Below, in pieces: positions 46,101 to 56,973 of a stretch of DNA of 64,000 nucleotides. Source of the stretch: Ascaphus truei (taxonomy: Eukaryota > Chordata > Amphibia > Anura > Ascaphidae); NCBI GenBank assembly GCA_036426205.1, contig WSYH01002442.1, positions 22,820 to 86,819 of the forward strand, written 5' to 3'. The notes beneath the pieces were generated by a model. The model was not told where the DNA came from and did not search any database. It saw nothing but the letters and a program-made list of their open reading frames with translations. Made by a program: the position numbers and the translations under genes. The number at the start of each line of letters is the position of its first letter. The first letter of the stretch is position 1.

Positions 46101-46305
46101 ACAGTGGCGACAACTTTTATTCTAACTCGGCTAGCTCCGCGAATTTCAGATTATCCCGGTTATGTGCGCTTTTGTGTCGTTTTCGCCCCGGGGTGAATTG
46201 CGTTATTTTCGCGGCTGTGATTTAAGCCTTTTATTCCCGCTGTCTGCAATACTGCAATGCCATGTAAAAACTCATGGCGGTGTTTGCGAGCTGTTGTCTT
46301 TGAAG
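46101..46305 (+). repeat. Second copy of the CAGTGGCGACAAC terminus
   Basis: About 205 bp matching 43781-43985 in the same orientation, with ~95% visible identity (gctagctccg, ttatcccggttatgtgcg, ctgtctgcaatactgc). Preceded by (TA)n and followed directly by foldback element copy 2. It is probably the end of another truncated member. Confidence 0.75.
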
Positions 46306-48584
46306 TCGAGAAGCCGTCCCCTGGCGAGATGTGTTTGCAGCAGAGAGAGATCCGCTACTTTCTCTGCGCAAACATCAGCACATTAAAAATGATTTAAAAT
46401 ACATTTTTATTCATAGTGTAGATGTGCAGGGGGTCTCCGGAGCTGAACCGCATTGGTTTAAGGTCCGGGGACCCCCTGCTTACCGAGATACAGGCCCCTT
46501 TATGAGGTGCCTGTAACCCTCTGCATTTAAAGGTCCTGATCACGTGACCGCGGAATGTAAACAAAGCAGAGGGATAACGGCACCCCCTAAAGGGGCCTAT
46601 ATCTCGGGAAGCAGGTGTCCCTGGACCTAAAACCAAAGCGTTCCGCTCCGGAAACCCTCTGCACATCTACAGTATGAATAAAACATCCATATCAATAAAC
46701 AATCATTCCTTACCTTTGCGGCTATGTGCTATGGTAACGAAGCAGCATGAATGTATTTTTAATAATATTATACAGTGAGCAAGGGGTTCCCTGAGCCACA
46801 AATCAATGCAGTTCAGCTCAGGGGACCCCCTGCTCCTGCACAATATTATTAAAATACAGAAATGCTGCTTCATTACCATAGCTGATAGCCGCTAAGGCAA
46901 TGAAGTGTTAAGGCAGAATAGCATGTTTATTGGGGACATTTGCCCCCAATAAACATTGCAATAAACAACATACACCCCCTGTGTATTTAAAATACATAAA
47001 CAACAATAAATACATTAAATACATATTTTTAACATAACTGTTCCCTTTTGGTTATAACCCCACCTCCTTGACTGTAATCTGTGTAATGCCCCCTCCCCCT
47101 AATTTGTCTGTTAAATCTCCCTGCCTGTGTTCCTGTGAGTGCAGTTTATGTAAATGTGGGGAGGGGGAGGGGGATCCCGAAGTGCATATAATGCAGCGCC
47201 TCACTGCTAATGGCCCACCCCATGAGGCCTAACCACCCTCACCTACTACCCACAAGGGAGGCCTATCCACATACCATTGCCCCCCCCCATCCTGTTCATG
47301 CCCCCTCCGCTGCTGCAAAATAGACACAAAAATTAAAACATCCAAAGTAATGTCCCCTAACCCCTTAATCACAATAGCGGTTATTAACCGCTACAGTCAT
47401 TAAGGGGTTAACCCACCCTCACCCACCACTTGGGACGCCTACATACCCTCCCACATTAACCCCACACCCCGTGAGGCCAAACCACACTCACCCACTACCC
47501 ACAAGGGTGGCCTACCCACATACCGTTGGGGAACCCCCCCCACCCCCAGTACTCACAATAAAAACAATACAGTGACCCACAATAAACATCATTATATTTA
47601 TTAAATACATTACCCACCCCCTGTGCCCCCCATAAATACAAGATTTATTCTTTTACAAACAGGGTTCATAACGCAGCCCCACGTGAGTTCCCGGTGGGCT
47701 GGCGGGGCACATGACAGACCTACAGGGTACCAGCAGCCCTTTTCAAACAGGTTCTGGGGGCCTGCTGGTGGGTCCTGCCAAGTGCCATGGCCCCCAGGTG
47801 GTCTCCTTGGGTCACTATGGGCCACAATTGGGTCCCCACGGTAGGCCCAAGGATGTCTGGGAGCCCCGGGTCAGACCCACAGGTGTCTGCGGGGCCTCGG
47901 GTGGTTCCCATGGGGGTCTGGGGAACTCACGAGTGCTCATTATGGGTCCGTGGTGCCCCCACAGAAGTGGGACCACAGCTTCATCCCCGCACCTATGGGT
48001 TGGCGGTGCCCCCACGGAAGTGAGGCCACCGCTTCATCCCCTCAGACTATGGGTCCACGGTGCCCCCACAGATGTGAGGCCACCGCTTCATCCCCGCATG
48101 TGTCACCCGTGGAACCACCAGCCTGATACTCGTGAGATACCCGAGGAGACCCGCAGGTGGTCTCCAGAGGTTCTACGCAGAACCACGGAACAAACCCTGA
48201 ATGTAAAAAAAATAAACCTGGCCTATACATTCAATACATACACCCCCCCCCCCAACACCTACAGTACAATAATGTGCAAAATAACTATTATCCAGATATG
48301 GATAATAGATTAATTGCCCATTATTAAAAACATTAACTAGCATATTCAAATAAATAAAGTACTACTGACCTCATCAATAAGAAGTCTCCGTCGCCAGCAA
48401 CATCCTTGTCTTGCCCACAAAATACATAGCCAATACAAAGCCAATACATTGCAAGTACATTAAGATATCAATTAACCCCTTAAACACCTTATCGGATAAT
48501 AACCGCAAAGGTAATTAAGGGGTTAAACCACACTGGCCCGATACCCACCCTTCACCCATGAATTTGTACAGTGGCTTCATCATG

Positions 48585-48587
<3 letters not shown>

Positions 48588-48640
<53 letters not shown>

Positions 48641-48657
48641 GAGAGAGAGAGAGAGAT
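48588..48657. repeat. (TA)n / (GA)n compound microsatellite
   Basis: About 23 TA units followed by cacaca and about seven GA units. The mirror position in the right arm (50265-50372) is also a TA/TG-rich microsatellite. ORFs made of repeated Tyr-Ile are artefacts of this run. Confidence 0.95.
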
Positions 48658-48947
48658 ATTTATACTGTATATACACACACATGATGAACCAATATACAAA
48701 TAAATGTAGAAGCGTTATCAAAACCATACTGTACTACAAATAACACTTCTCCATACAGACACACTACATTAAAATGAATTTCCTTTAATAATCCTAACTG
48801 ATCTTACAATCTAAATCATCAAATGCAATGAAAAACCTCACATTCCAATCAATACATTGCATTTACATTGTATATATATGATGCATAAAATCTATGCACA
48901 TATACATTCTGCAAATGAATGTTAACAATATCATTGCAAGCAAAATA

Positions 48948-50057
48948 CAAATACCTCCAAACAAGTAAACTATTTTAACCAATCAAGTAAACAAAAATTA
49001 ATTAGCATTCATTATTTACATCCCTAAACAATTGACAGTCCATCTCGAACAATTAAACAATTAACTAATTCAAGCCTGGAACAGAACAATATAGCATGTG
49101 AAAAAATATAAGTACCAACCAGAATACAAAATTTAAAACCAAGGCTAACCATGACCACAAGCACACAATACAATACCAAGGATTACATCTATCTAATTGT
49201 AAAAAACATTATACACACATTGAAGCATAGCAGCATAGCCAAATTAATTTAAAACACATCAAATCAAGATTTTAAAATAACAACATTTCTTACCCTGTAT
49301 GTATATATCTCTCTAGACATATATACATACATACATACAGTGGCAAGAAATTATATACCACAAATAAATAAATACACATGTTAAAAAAACATTAAAAAAA
49401 TTTACAAGCACAATTAAATACATTTCTTTAGTTCACTTAGCATTACTTGGCCCCACCGACTCCTGTTGAACAGCTTACTCACGTACAAAACAACCAGGCA
49501 CAGGAACCCATAAAATAAAAAACCATAAAAAAATAAACATTAAACTAAAAATCCAAATCAATCCACGGGTCTTCTACTTGTAATCCATCTTCATCTGTAT
49601 TCTTCTTTCTTCTACCTTCTTCCAGGGTCTTCTTCCCATCTTCGGCCACGCCCTGGTCTTCTTTCTTCTGTAGGAGGTCCTTCCTCCTCGGCGGCTGGCT
49701 TCAAAATGAGACGACATAGGCTTTAAAAAGGCCTATGACGTCACATTTTCGTCATATGGTTCCCACTGCCCTCATTGGGCCGTGAAAACCATGTGTTTTG
49801 GCCGATAAAAATAAAAATGATGACGTCAATTAAAGGCAATGAAAGCACAGCCAATCAGAATGGCTTTGCTTCAATTGCCTTTAAGATCACGTCATGAAAA
49901 GAAACATGGCAGTCCTCACATGGTACGGTAGCCAATCAGAGCGTGGGAACTCCATCCCTACTCTGATTGGCTCTAGTACCATGTGACAGAGGCTTGGGGG
50001 AGAACGGATATGACGTAATTGAAAGCTTGTCACATGGTACTAGAGCCAATGATACTG
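48948..50057. other. Centre of the inverted repeat, non-coding
   Basis: No ORF of note. Contains (ATAC)n near 49320-49338 and a 'acagtggcaagaaa' motif at 49338, which resembles a Tc1/mariner terminus but lacks a partner. Confidence 0.5.
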
Positions 50058-50731
50058 CTTGCAATGATATTGTTAACATTCATTTGCAGAATGTATATGG
50101 TGCATAGATTTTATGCATCATATATACAATGTAAATGCAATGTATTGATTGGAATGTGAGGTTTTTCATTGGCATTTGATGATTTAGAAGTGTTATTTGT
50201 AGTACAGTATGGTTTTGATAACCCTTCTACATTTATTTGTATATTGGTTCATCATATGTGTGTGTATATATATATATATATATCGGGGTGCGGGGGGTGG
50301 TATATATATATATATATATATATTTCTGTGTATATGTGTATATGTGTATATGTATATATATATATATATAGTTGCATGATGAAGCCACTGTACAAATTCA
50401 TGGGTGAAGGTTGGGTATCGGGCCAGTGTGGCTTAACCCCTTAATTACCTTTGTGTTTATTATCCGATAAGGTGTTTAAGGGGTTAATTGATATCTGAAT
50501 GTACTTGCAATGTATTGGCTTTGTATTGGCTATGTATTTTGTGGGCAAGACAAGGATGTTGCTGGCGACGGAGACTTCTTATTGATGAGGTCAGTAGTAC
50601 TTTATTTATTTGAATATGCTAGTTAATGTTTTTAATAATGGGCCGGGGGCCTCCGGTGCTGATATTCCTGGGTATCAGCTCTGGAGCCCCCTGCATCAAT
50701 CCGAGCCAGGAAAAGGACTGATCTTCCTAAT

Positions 50732-51003
50732 TTTTTAACGAAACACCTGCAAGTCGACACATTACTGAAGCGCATGCGCATTACAATTCATGAATTTCTG
50801 CCATCTGGCGGACACGCGAAGCATTGCAGCCTATTAAATCCTGAACCATTATCAATAAACGCATCAACCGCGCGTCAGCCGGGCATGACCCGTGGCTGGG
50901 AACGCAAAAGGAACGCGGCATGCTCCGGGTGAACAGCGTCGCATTCCAGGAACAAGCCAGGGAAAAAACGGTAATTTGTTAGAATAAAAGCTGCCGCAGC
51001 AGT
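50732..51003. repeat. Direct repeat L of the BEN/HTH/forkhead element
   Basis: About 270 bp matching 57112-57387 in the same orientation, with roughly a dozen differences. Both run from 'acgaaacacctgcaagtcg' to 'gctgccgcagcagtatata'. At 57.4 kb this segment is the upstream region of the forkhead ORF, so this copy duplicates that promoter and leader. Beyond it, 51004-51095 matches 45235-45330. Confidence 0.9.
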
Positions 51004-51517
51004 ATATAGTAATATTATTTTTTCCGTCTTTATCTTGTTCCTCATTCTGTCTACAGTACAGTAGTTCATTGAGAGAGGAGAGGTTTTGTGTACATCATTA
51101 CTGCTGTTTATATACTGTACATTTTACTGTACAAACAGATTAGACTGGACACATAACCCCACCTCCCCCCAGGCCACCCTTTTTTCCTGAAACGACAAGA
51201 AAACAAAAAATGAGTGCAGTTATGTGCGTACTGTATTATGGCATTGTGTGATGTGTAGTACTACTGTAGATGGCTGGTGCTGCTTTCTCTGGAAAGAAAA
51301 TAATTGAGAGTTAGTAGGCAGTTACTGTAGTACTGTCAAACTAGTCTATACTGGAACTACTGTATACTCTGACTACTGTTAAATAATATGTACTGTAACC
51401 TGGTGCTGCTCTCTCTGTAAAGAAAAAACTGTAACTACTGTATACTCTCTCTGTAAAGAAAAAATCTGTGCCATACTTACATGTATCATACTGTACTTAC
51501 AATACTACAGCACAGTA
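51004..51517. other. Non-coding, TACTGTA-rich
   Basis: Rich in the palindromic word family tactgta/tacagta. Lies 3' of the HTH gene on the minus strand and may contain its 3' untranslated region. No ORF is supported. Confidence 0.45.
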
Positions 51518-52483
51518 CTACTTTCCTGATGCTTGCCCATTATGCGCGATGACAATAGGCAACACAGTGGCAATATGGTCTATATATTTATTGCAGCGTT
51601 CCACGGTGAGTACAATGTTCCAAAAACTCATTATGCCTTTCAACAACTTGTCCTTTTTGGAGGGTTTCGCCACTTTCTCCCTACAATGTAAAGAAAATAT
51701 ATTGTTTTATTAATATGCAGAAATATAAAATGTATATAAATATAATGTTGTAATATAAATACAGTATAAATATACCAAAAATATATACTGTTGTACGATA
51801 AATATAAATATACAAAAAATGTATACTGTTGTACTATAAATATAAATATACAAAATATATATACTGTTGTACTATAAATATAAATATAATATATACTGTT
51901 GTAATATAAATATAAATATACATCCTATATATACCGATGTACGATAAATATAAATATACAAAAAATGTATACTGTTGTACTATAAATATAAATATACAAA
52001 ATATATATACTGTTGTACTATAAATATAAATATACAAAATATATATACTGTTGTAATATAAATATATATATACATCCTATATACTGTATACCATTGTACG
52101 ATAAATATAAATATACAAAAAATGTATACTGTTGTACTATAAATATAAATATACAAACTATGTTGTAATATAAATCAACAGAAATAACAACAGTATCAGA
52201 TACAGAACTGTACTGTAGATGTACTGTACTGTATGAACAGTACAGTACGTACAGTTTTCTATATTTTTTTTGTTAAGTTTTATAAATATTCTTACGCGTT
52301 AGTTACCCTTGGTGCCCTTTTGCGGTCTCTGTTTTTTCCGTATGCATGATAGCACACGGTGGTTGCTTGCACAACGAGGTCAGAAGTAGCTAACCAGCGC
52401 TGGATAGCAGCAATTCGGTGTCCGCTCATGTACATCTCCTTAATTCGCATGCTGAGCTCCTTTGAAATCTTTTTAACAGGCAT
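51518..52483 (-). CDS. Two-exon helix-turn-helix protein (116 aa predicted)
   Basis: Exon 1 is 52483-52296 and exon 2 is 51680-51518. The ATG at 52483 opens 'MPVKKISKELSMRIKEMY', followed by 'SGHRIAAIQRWLA', which resembles the N-terminal helix-turn-helix of Tc1/IS630-type transposases. The exon-1 frame reaches a stop soon after a strong donor (gc|gtaaga). A pyrimidine-rich acceptor (tttacattgtag|g) opens exon 2 in matching phase, giving a Lys-rich segment 'EKVAKPSKKDKLLKGIMSFW' and a hydrophobic helix before TAG. The intron is 615 bp and holds a 38-bp minisatellite. A TATA box sits ~95 bp upstream. No DDE catalytic domain is seen, so it may be a DNA-binding accessory or repressor. The splice model is inference. 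Confidence 0.6.
51725..52160. repeat. 38-bp minisatellite in the HTH gene intron
   Basis: About eleven units of ~38 bp (tactgttgtactataaat, then aaatatacaaaatatata). Variant units (…acgataaat…, …catcctatata…) recur in the same order, indicating a higher-order repeat of about four to five units. Confidence 0.88.
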
Positions 52484-52578
52484 TGCTGCGAGTAGAAAGA
52501 AATACAAACACAAGAATGTGTATTCGATGTTTAGTCGATGTGTATTCTATGTGCAGTCAATACACAAAATGGATGGTG

Positions 52579-52586
52579 TATTTATA
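52579..52586 (-). promoter_or_regulatory. TATA box of the HTH gene
   Basis: TATAAATA on the minus strand, ~95 bp upstream of the predicted ATG at 52483. Confidence 0.6.
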
Positions 52587-52643
52587 CGGTAATGACTCAC
52601 ATTAGAGTACGCCCACTTTCAACACCTGTACCTGGTCGCCATG

Positions 52644-52650
52644 TATAAAA
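52644..52650 (+). promoter_or_regulatory. TATA box of the BEN gene
   Basis: TATAAAA followed by GG, ~93 bp upstream of the ATG at 52737. It overlaps the upstream in-frame ATG at 52641, which therefore should lie outside the transcript and is rejected as the start. Confidence 0.68.
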
Positions 52651-52736
52651 GGTTACACACTTTGCATAGCCCACCACTCAATGATCTTTATCTGAACTTT
52701 CCCTTGTCCAGATACTGCATTGTGCCACCTGCTTCC

Positions 52737-54134
52737 ATGGAGCAACCCCGATTCTATGGACGCAGGAACCCATTCGCCTCTGTCGTGCCTGTCAAGCTGA
52801 AAAAGCGAAAGGTGACAGCCGTTCCCACGCCAAGGCAAAAGCGACAGGCTAAGGCCAATAAAGAAAACATTCTGCTTACCCCAAAGGCTAAGGGTTTAAT
52901 TAGACGTAAGCCTCATTATGTCAAGAAGATATACGGTGATGTACTCTCGACGCAAAACGATTGGCAGCCAACCCATCGAAAACGCAGACCACTTCCTCAC
53001 ATACGCTTCGACGACTCTGCTGTAGCTGTCCCGGAAATCTTCAGCCCGTCTTCTCCACCCCCATCTTCTCCGGTTCCATCCGACGATGCCGCCGCCTCTG
53101 AAATCCACGTGTCACTTTCTCCTTTGCTCTTAGACGACTCTGCTTCTCGGCCGGAAATCCAAAGGTCACTTTCTCCATCCCTCTTCGATGACGCTGCAGC
53201 TTCTCCTCTACCGGGTATCCACAGGTCACCTCCTCCACTTTTCCTCGATGCCGCTTCTGTCCATGGAACCCCCGTCTCATCCTCCGTTGCACCCATCCCC
53301 CCAGATGTCCAGATGCCATGCACAAGAAGCAGGTCGTTAGACCGAATGCTGAATGAGATAAGTGTGGATCTCCTCGGGAATTCTACTGTGCTAGCAAAGA
53401 TAGATCTGCTTCTGGAGACAATGCTAAATGTGGAGCAACGGATGCTACAAATGGATCAACGGATGGATCGACGGATGGAGAAGATAGAGGCTGACATAGC
53501 GGGCATACATTATTTGCTCGGTGCTAATACCCCTGTTTCCCCGACGCCGGAGCAGGGGGGTGAAATGGATGTGATGAATGGGACCTTCGACCCCCTTCCA
53601 TCACCAAGCGCACCCCCTCCACCAGAAGATGTAGTGTACATGTATGCCGTTGAGGAGGATATGACAACCCCGTCAAGACCACGCCAGGAGACAACATGGC
53701 GACCACGACCGGAGGAAAGCTTCCTCCCAGACAACCTACCATTGCCCGTCGCCTCAAGCATACCCGCTCCCAAAAGACCTACACCCGCTCGCATCTATAC
53801 GGTGCCCGACATCACGCTGTGCGATCTGCCACCAAAGCTCAGGGAGAAGTATAGGGTGAAGAGTGCTGCATCACCCCATAAGTATGCCTTGTTCATATTT
53901 AAGCACCATGTTCCCTACTCTTTGTTCTGCGACTTGGCCTTCAAAGTGAACTACGATGGGAATCGCGTAAAAAAGGCGCTTCCTGTCAATTTAAGGAAAA
54001 ACATTCTGGATGAAATGCGGCGCTTTTATCCAATTACAGATCCTGTAATGAAAGGCGTTCGAGACTGCATTAATGGCGTTTTGCGCCATGCAAGGAATCG
54101 GCCATGGATGGACAATGTGGAGGACTTTCTGTAA
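52737..54134 (+). CDS. BEN-domain-like protein, 465 aa, intact
   Basis: The start is ATG 52737 in a good context (cttccatgg). The N-terminus is strongly basic ('KLKKRKVTAVP', 'RQKRQAKANKEN'), likely nuclear-localising. Residues about 85-180 contain an imperfect Ser/Pro repeat with 'PEIQRSLSPSLFDDAA'-type units. Residues about 195-260 look like a coiled coil ('RMLQMDQRMDRRMEKIEADI'). The C-terminal ~95 residues ('HKYALFIFKHHVPYSLFCDL', 'KKALPVNLRKNILDEMRRFY', 'CINGVLRHARNRP') have the spacing of a BEN domain, a DNA- and protein-binding fold in chromatin factors. The frame is fully open amid decayed repeats. The divergent HTH gene shares its upstream region. No catalytic residues are seen. Its role in mobility or regulation is unknown. 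Confidence 0.68.
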   Translation: MEQPRFYGRRNPFASVVPVKLKKRKVTAVPTPRQKRQAKANKENILLTPKAKGLIRRKPHYVKKIYGDVLSTQNDWQPTHRKRRPLPHIRFDDSAVAVPEIFSPSSPPPSSPVPSDDAAASEIHVSLSPLLLDDSASRPEIQRSLSPSLFDDAAASPLPGIHRSPPPLFLDAASVHGTPVSSSVAPIPPDVQMPCTRSRSLDRMLNEISVDLLGNSTVLAKIDLLLETMLNVEQRMLQMDQRMDRRMEKIEADIAGIHYLLGANTPVSPTPEQGGEMDVMNGTFDPLPSPSAPPPPEDVVYMYAVEEDMTTPSRPRQETTWRPRPEESFLPDNLPLPVASSIPAPKRPTPARIYTVPDITLCDLPPKLREKYRVKSAASPHKYALFIFKHHVPYSLFCDLAFKVNYDGNRVKKALPVNLRKNILDEMRRFYPITDPVMKGVRDCINGVLRHARNRPWMDNVEDFL

Positions 54135-55960
54135 GACCATACTGTTGCGCTGAACTGTATTGTACTGTACATGTTTTGACCTGCTGTACTTAAACAAAGG
54201 AGATGTTGTTGTGTGTTTTTTTACACAGGACATGCACAATTCCAGTCCCTGGGGGCCGCAAGCAGGCACGGTTTTCAAGGTTGTCCTGAAAACCTGCCCT
54301 GTTTGCTGCCCTCGAGGACTTTACTGGTGCAGGTCTGACTGACAGTGTTGCGCACCATCCCACTGTACTGTACTGTATACTGTGTTTCTTTAATAAAGGA
54401 GATGTTACTTAAAATGTTTCAACATTGTACAGTATTTGTAAATAAATAATTTTGTACTTACTCCACCAATAAAAGAACATGTTGATTTGTCTTATATTGT
54501 TTCCATTTGCTCCTTTGATAGTGTAACAAATGTCGAGACTTACTGCACTGTTTTTTTACTGCCAGACCGCAAAGCCGCAAGTTCGGCAACATTGTCAAAA
54601 AAGAGCAATGATCGCGCAATTGGCGTGGGAACTAGGGCCTCGGTCAAGTTCACGGCCAATTGGCATGGGAACTTCTGTTCTAGGGCACCAAGAAATAAGA
54701 TTAATTTTGCCCATAGATGTTAGGAAACCCCTCACTTGACCCCAACAGGGTCCGACCAGTAATGTCGGCGAGAAAGTGTCACGCCGGCGAGGAGGGTCCT
54801 ACCATTGACCGTAATGGCGGAGAAAGCCGCGCTGCTTTGAAACGGCTAAGTCAGAATGAGCAGAAACCTGGAACCCATAACTCTGATTCTGTTCAACCTA
54901 GAGGGCTCAGATTCGGTCACCATGTAGTACTAGTTCCGGCAGGATTGCATGGCAAATAGCGACCCTCTCGTGGAAACAGAACAGAGTCAGGGTAATGGCA
55001 AAGTTTATGTTTCTGCCATGGACTTGCAAGGCAGAAAAAAGCCACTTTTGTAATGTGTTTTTAAAATTTATTTTTGTTTCTCCGGTTCTGGGGGACGTGA
55101 AAGGCTGATATTTGGCCACTATGGCAAGGGTCCTTCCGCATGAGGACCAGGCATATTTCAACCCGCTCAGACCCACAGAACAGATTATTTTAAATTATAT
55201 TTATATATTTATATATTTATATTTTAAAGATATTAAAGAATGTATTGTATTTTGGGTCGAGGACTGTAGTGGTGCAAAATGTTTTGCACACCATCCCACT
55301 GTACAGTATACAGTATGTATTGACTTGTCGTTCTTTAATAAAGAAGATATTGCGTTTTTTTTTTTTTTGTGAATTAAGAATTTGTTTTTAAAACATGTGA
55401 CTGCAAACCATACTGACTGACAAATGTTTTCACACATGTAGCAGTAAACCATACACCTGTTGATGTTTTGAATTGCTGTGCACTTAAAATGTTTCAACAT
55501 TGTACAGTATTTGTAAATAAATGTTTTTGTACTTACTCCGTGAAACCCAGTGTTCAAGTGCAGAGAAACAATGTGAAACCCAGTATCTGGATCCTAACTG
55601 TTGTAAGGGAATCAGTAAATCTGGATCCTAATTTGTACTTACTCCACCAATAAAAGAACATGTTTATTTGTCTTACATTGTTTCCATTTGCTCCTTTGAT
55701 AGTGTAACGAAAAACAGTGTTTCTAGAATGTCGAGGCTTACTGCACTGTACTGTATACTGTAGACATGCTCAGTATACTGTAAGAGTACTAAAAAAAATA
55801 GAAGAATAGAAATACACAAACTGTACTGTACAGTATGTACTGGCACTGTATACTGTAGAAGACACATAATGTAAGTGATACTGTACATGTAGAATAAATG
55901 CATAGTTTTATTTTTTCGGGTTTATTACACAGTATACTGTACTGCCGGAAAACATCAGCA
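54135..55960. other. 3' flank of the BEN gene, with internal duplications
   Basis: Contains AATAAA near 54392 and 54443, suitable for BEN-gene polyadenylation. A block (ttaaaatgtttcaacattgt; ctccaccaataaaagaacat; ttgctcctttgatagtgtaa) occurs at 54410-54550 and again, with insertions, at 55485-55745. 54546-54874 is the inverted partner of 44665-44975. No coding region is supported. An AATAAA-containing run at 55340 precedes a 13-T tract. Confidence 0.6.
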
Positions 55961-56032
55961 TACAGTACTGTTTCAGGTACAGTATTCTATCCCAATCAAT
56001 AACAAGGGCAAAAAAACTATAGACGTGGGGTT

Positions 56033-56973
56033 TTAAATCCGATTCAGCAATGTGCAGGCAATGTCACACAACACGATATTATCCATCGAAATCCCCCCAT
56101 TAGCCGTTTTCTTTTCTGAGGAAAAACAAAAAGAAAAGTTTTAATGTACATTAATGGTCAGCCCCCTAAAGAAGCCTGCCCCACCCATAATTTTCTCCTG
56201 TTCACATGCGCATGCGCCTAGCGTTCCACCAATTGTTCAGTATCTGCAGTACAGTACTGTAGAAGCCGCTCAGCCAATGATATTGCTTACAGGAGAATCG
56301 CTTGACTTTGGTATCGCACCGATATTTATACAGTATTGTCAAAATAAAAAAAACACAGAAAATAATATGGCAACAATACTCACCATAGTATTTCCCATTC
56401 AGCTTGCGCCGGCGCCGGTCCACTGCTGGTCCAGATTTCTTGATCATCCACGTCGATAGTTTGCAGCGGGACTAGTCCACCTGTAGTCAGCTGGTGAGGC
56501 TGGAAATTGCTTAGGTACATGCTAGCTTCATCGAAACTGCACGCGAAATCCGGCTCAGCCTCAGGCTCAGGCTCAGGGTTGTCACTGACGGCGCGACCGT
56601 CATTGGAAGCCGGTGCTGGTGTATTGCTTGGCAGCGACTGTCGTTTCTTAGTTGGTTTTAACACGACCCTTCGCCTTTTGCCATCATCATGATCATAGAT
56701 ACAGGAAAAAGCCGGTGAAACACACCAATACCCTCCAACAAATTGTGGCTCAATACGATAAAAACAGGGATCGCTACATAACCTTTTACTTATTGCACGC
56801 TTCCACGTATGAGGAGTTGGTGAAAATTTGTAAAAGTCATAGTTTTCGACAATTTACTGATAAATTTGAACAACTGTTGCCATCTTATCCTCTGTTGCAT
56901 TAATCGCGGCCCATATTAAATACGCGTAACTTCTGTCGGGTTTTTGGAAACCGGGCTGCACTTGAACACTCAT
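56033..56973 (-). pseudogene. Forkhead-like domain gene with a nonsense mutation
   Basis: From an ATG in ideal context (cccgccatga) at 56973, one frame runs to 56380 with a single TAA at codon 40 (56854-56856). Around it, 'KPDRSYAYLIWAAI', 'DKMATVVQIYQ', then after the stop 'IVENYDFYKF', 'TWKRAISKRLCSDPCFYRI' and 'VGGYWCVSP' match the helices and wing of a forkhead domain in order (canonical KPPYSY, IYQWI, W-x3-I-x3-L-x4-CF, G-YW). The stop falls at the conserved Trp of IYQWI. Recognition-helix residues differ from canonical ones. The rest is basic ('GKRRRVVLKPTKKR'), then acidic and proline-rich. A donor (atg|gtgagt, exon end 56384) and acceptor (cctcag, exon start 56115) predict a 268-bp intron. 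The joined frame ends at once, so exon 2 may be untranslated. Confidence 0.72.

Larger units (their letters stand above)
46306..50641. mobile_element. Composite foldback element, copy 2
   Basis: Repeats the order of copy 1: 'tctctgcgcaaacatc' lead, hairpin A (46407-46682), truncated hairpin B (46765-46855), 'ttattggggacatttgccccc', then the ~1-kb arm sequence (47300-48540). Instead of folding back at once, it continues into an AT/GA microsatellite and a second inverted pair (48317-48947 with 50058-50641). Copy 2 thus shows a different arrangement of the same modules. No transposase is present. Confidence 0.7.
48317..50641. repeat. Inverted repeat, ~0.6-kb arms
   Basis: Left arm 48317-48947 and right arm 50058-50641 are reverse complements apart from microsatellite length. 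Landmarks: 'gaatttgtacagtggcttca' (48561) with its complement near 50382; 'accatactgtactacaaata' with its complement near 50200. The 1.1-kb centre has no ORF but contains several inverted 'agccaatcaga' and 'tgacgtca' type motifs. Confidence 0.88.

Noticed and set aside
48515..48743. ORFs of repeated Tyr-Ile on both strands
   Set aside because: Translation of a (TA)n microsatellite.
49338..49352. Tc1/mariner-like terminus acagtggcaagaaa
   Set aside because: No inverted partner or transposase nearby; too short to call an element.
52641..52736. Upstream in-frame ATG of the BEN-like ORF
   Set aside because: It overlaps the TATA box, so it should lie upstream of the transcript; ATG 52737 has a better context.
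56202..56447. Alternative minus-strand frame (Arg-rich) across the forkhead gene 3' end
   Set aside because: It fits the exon-2 phase better than the forkhead frame but has a stop just upstream and no start in good context; left as a possible sign of a one-base error and not called as a gene.
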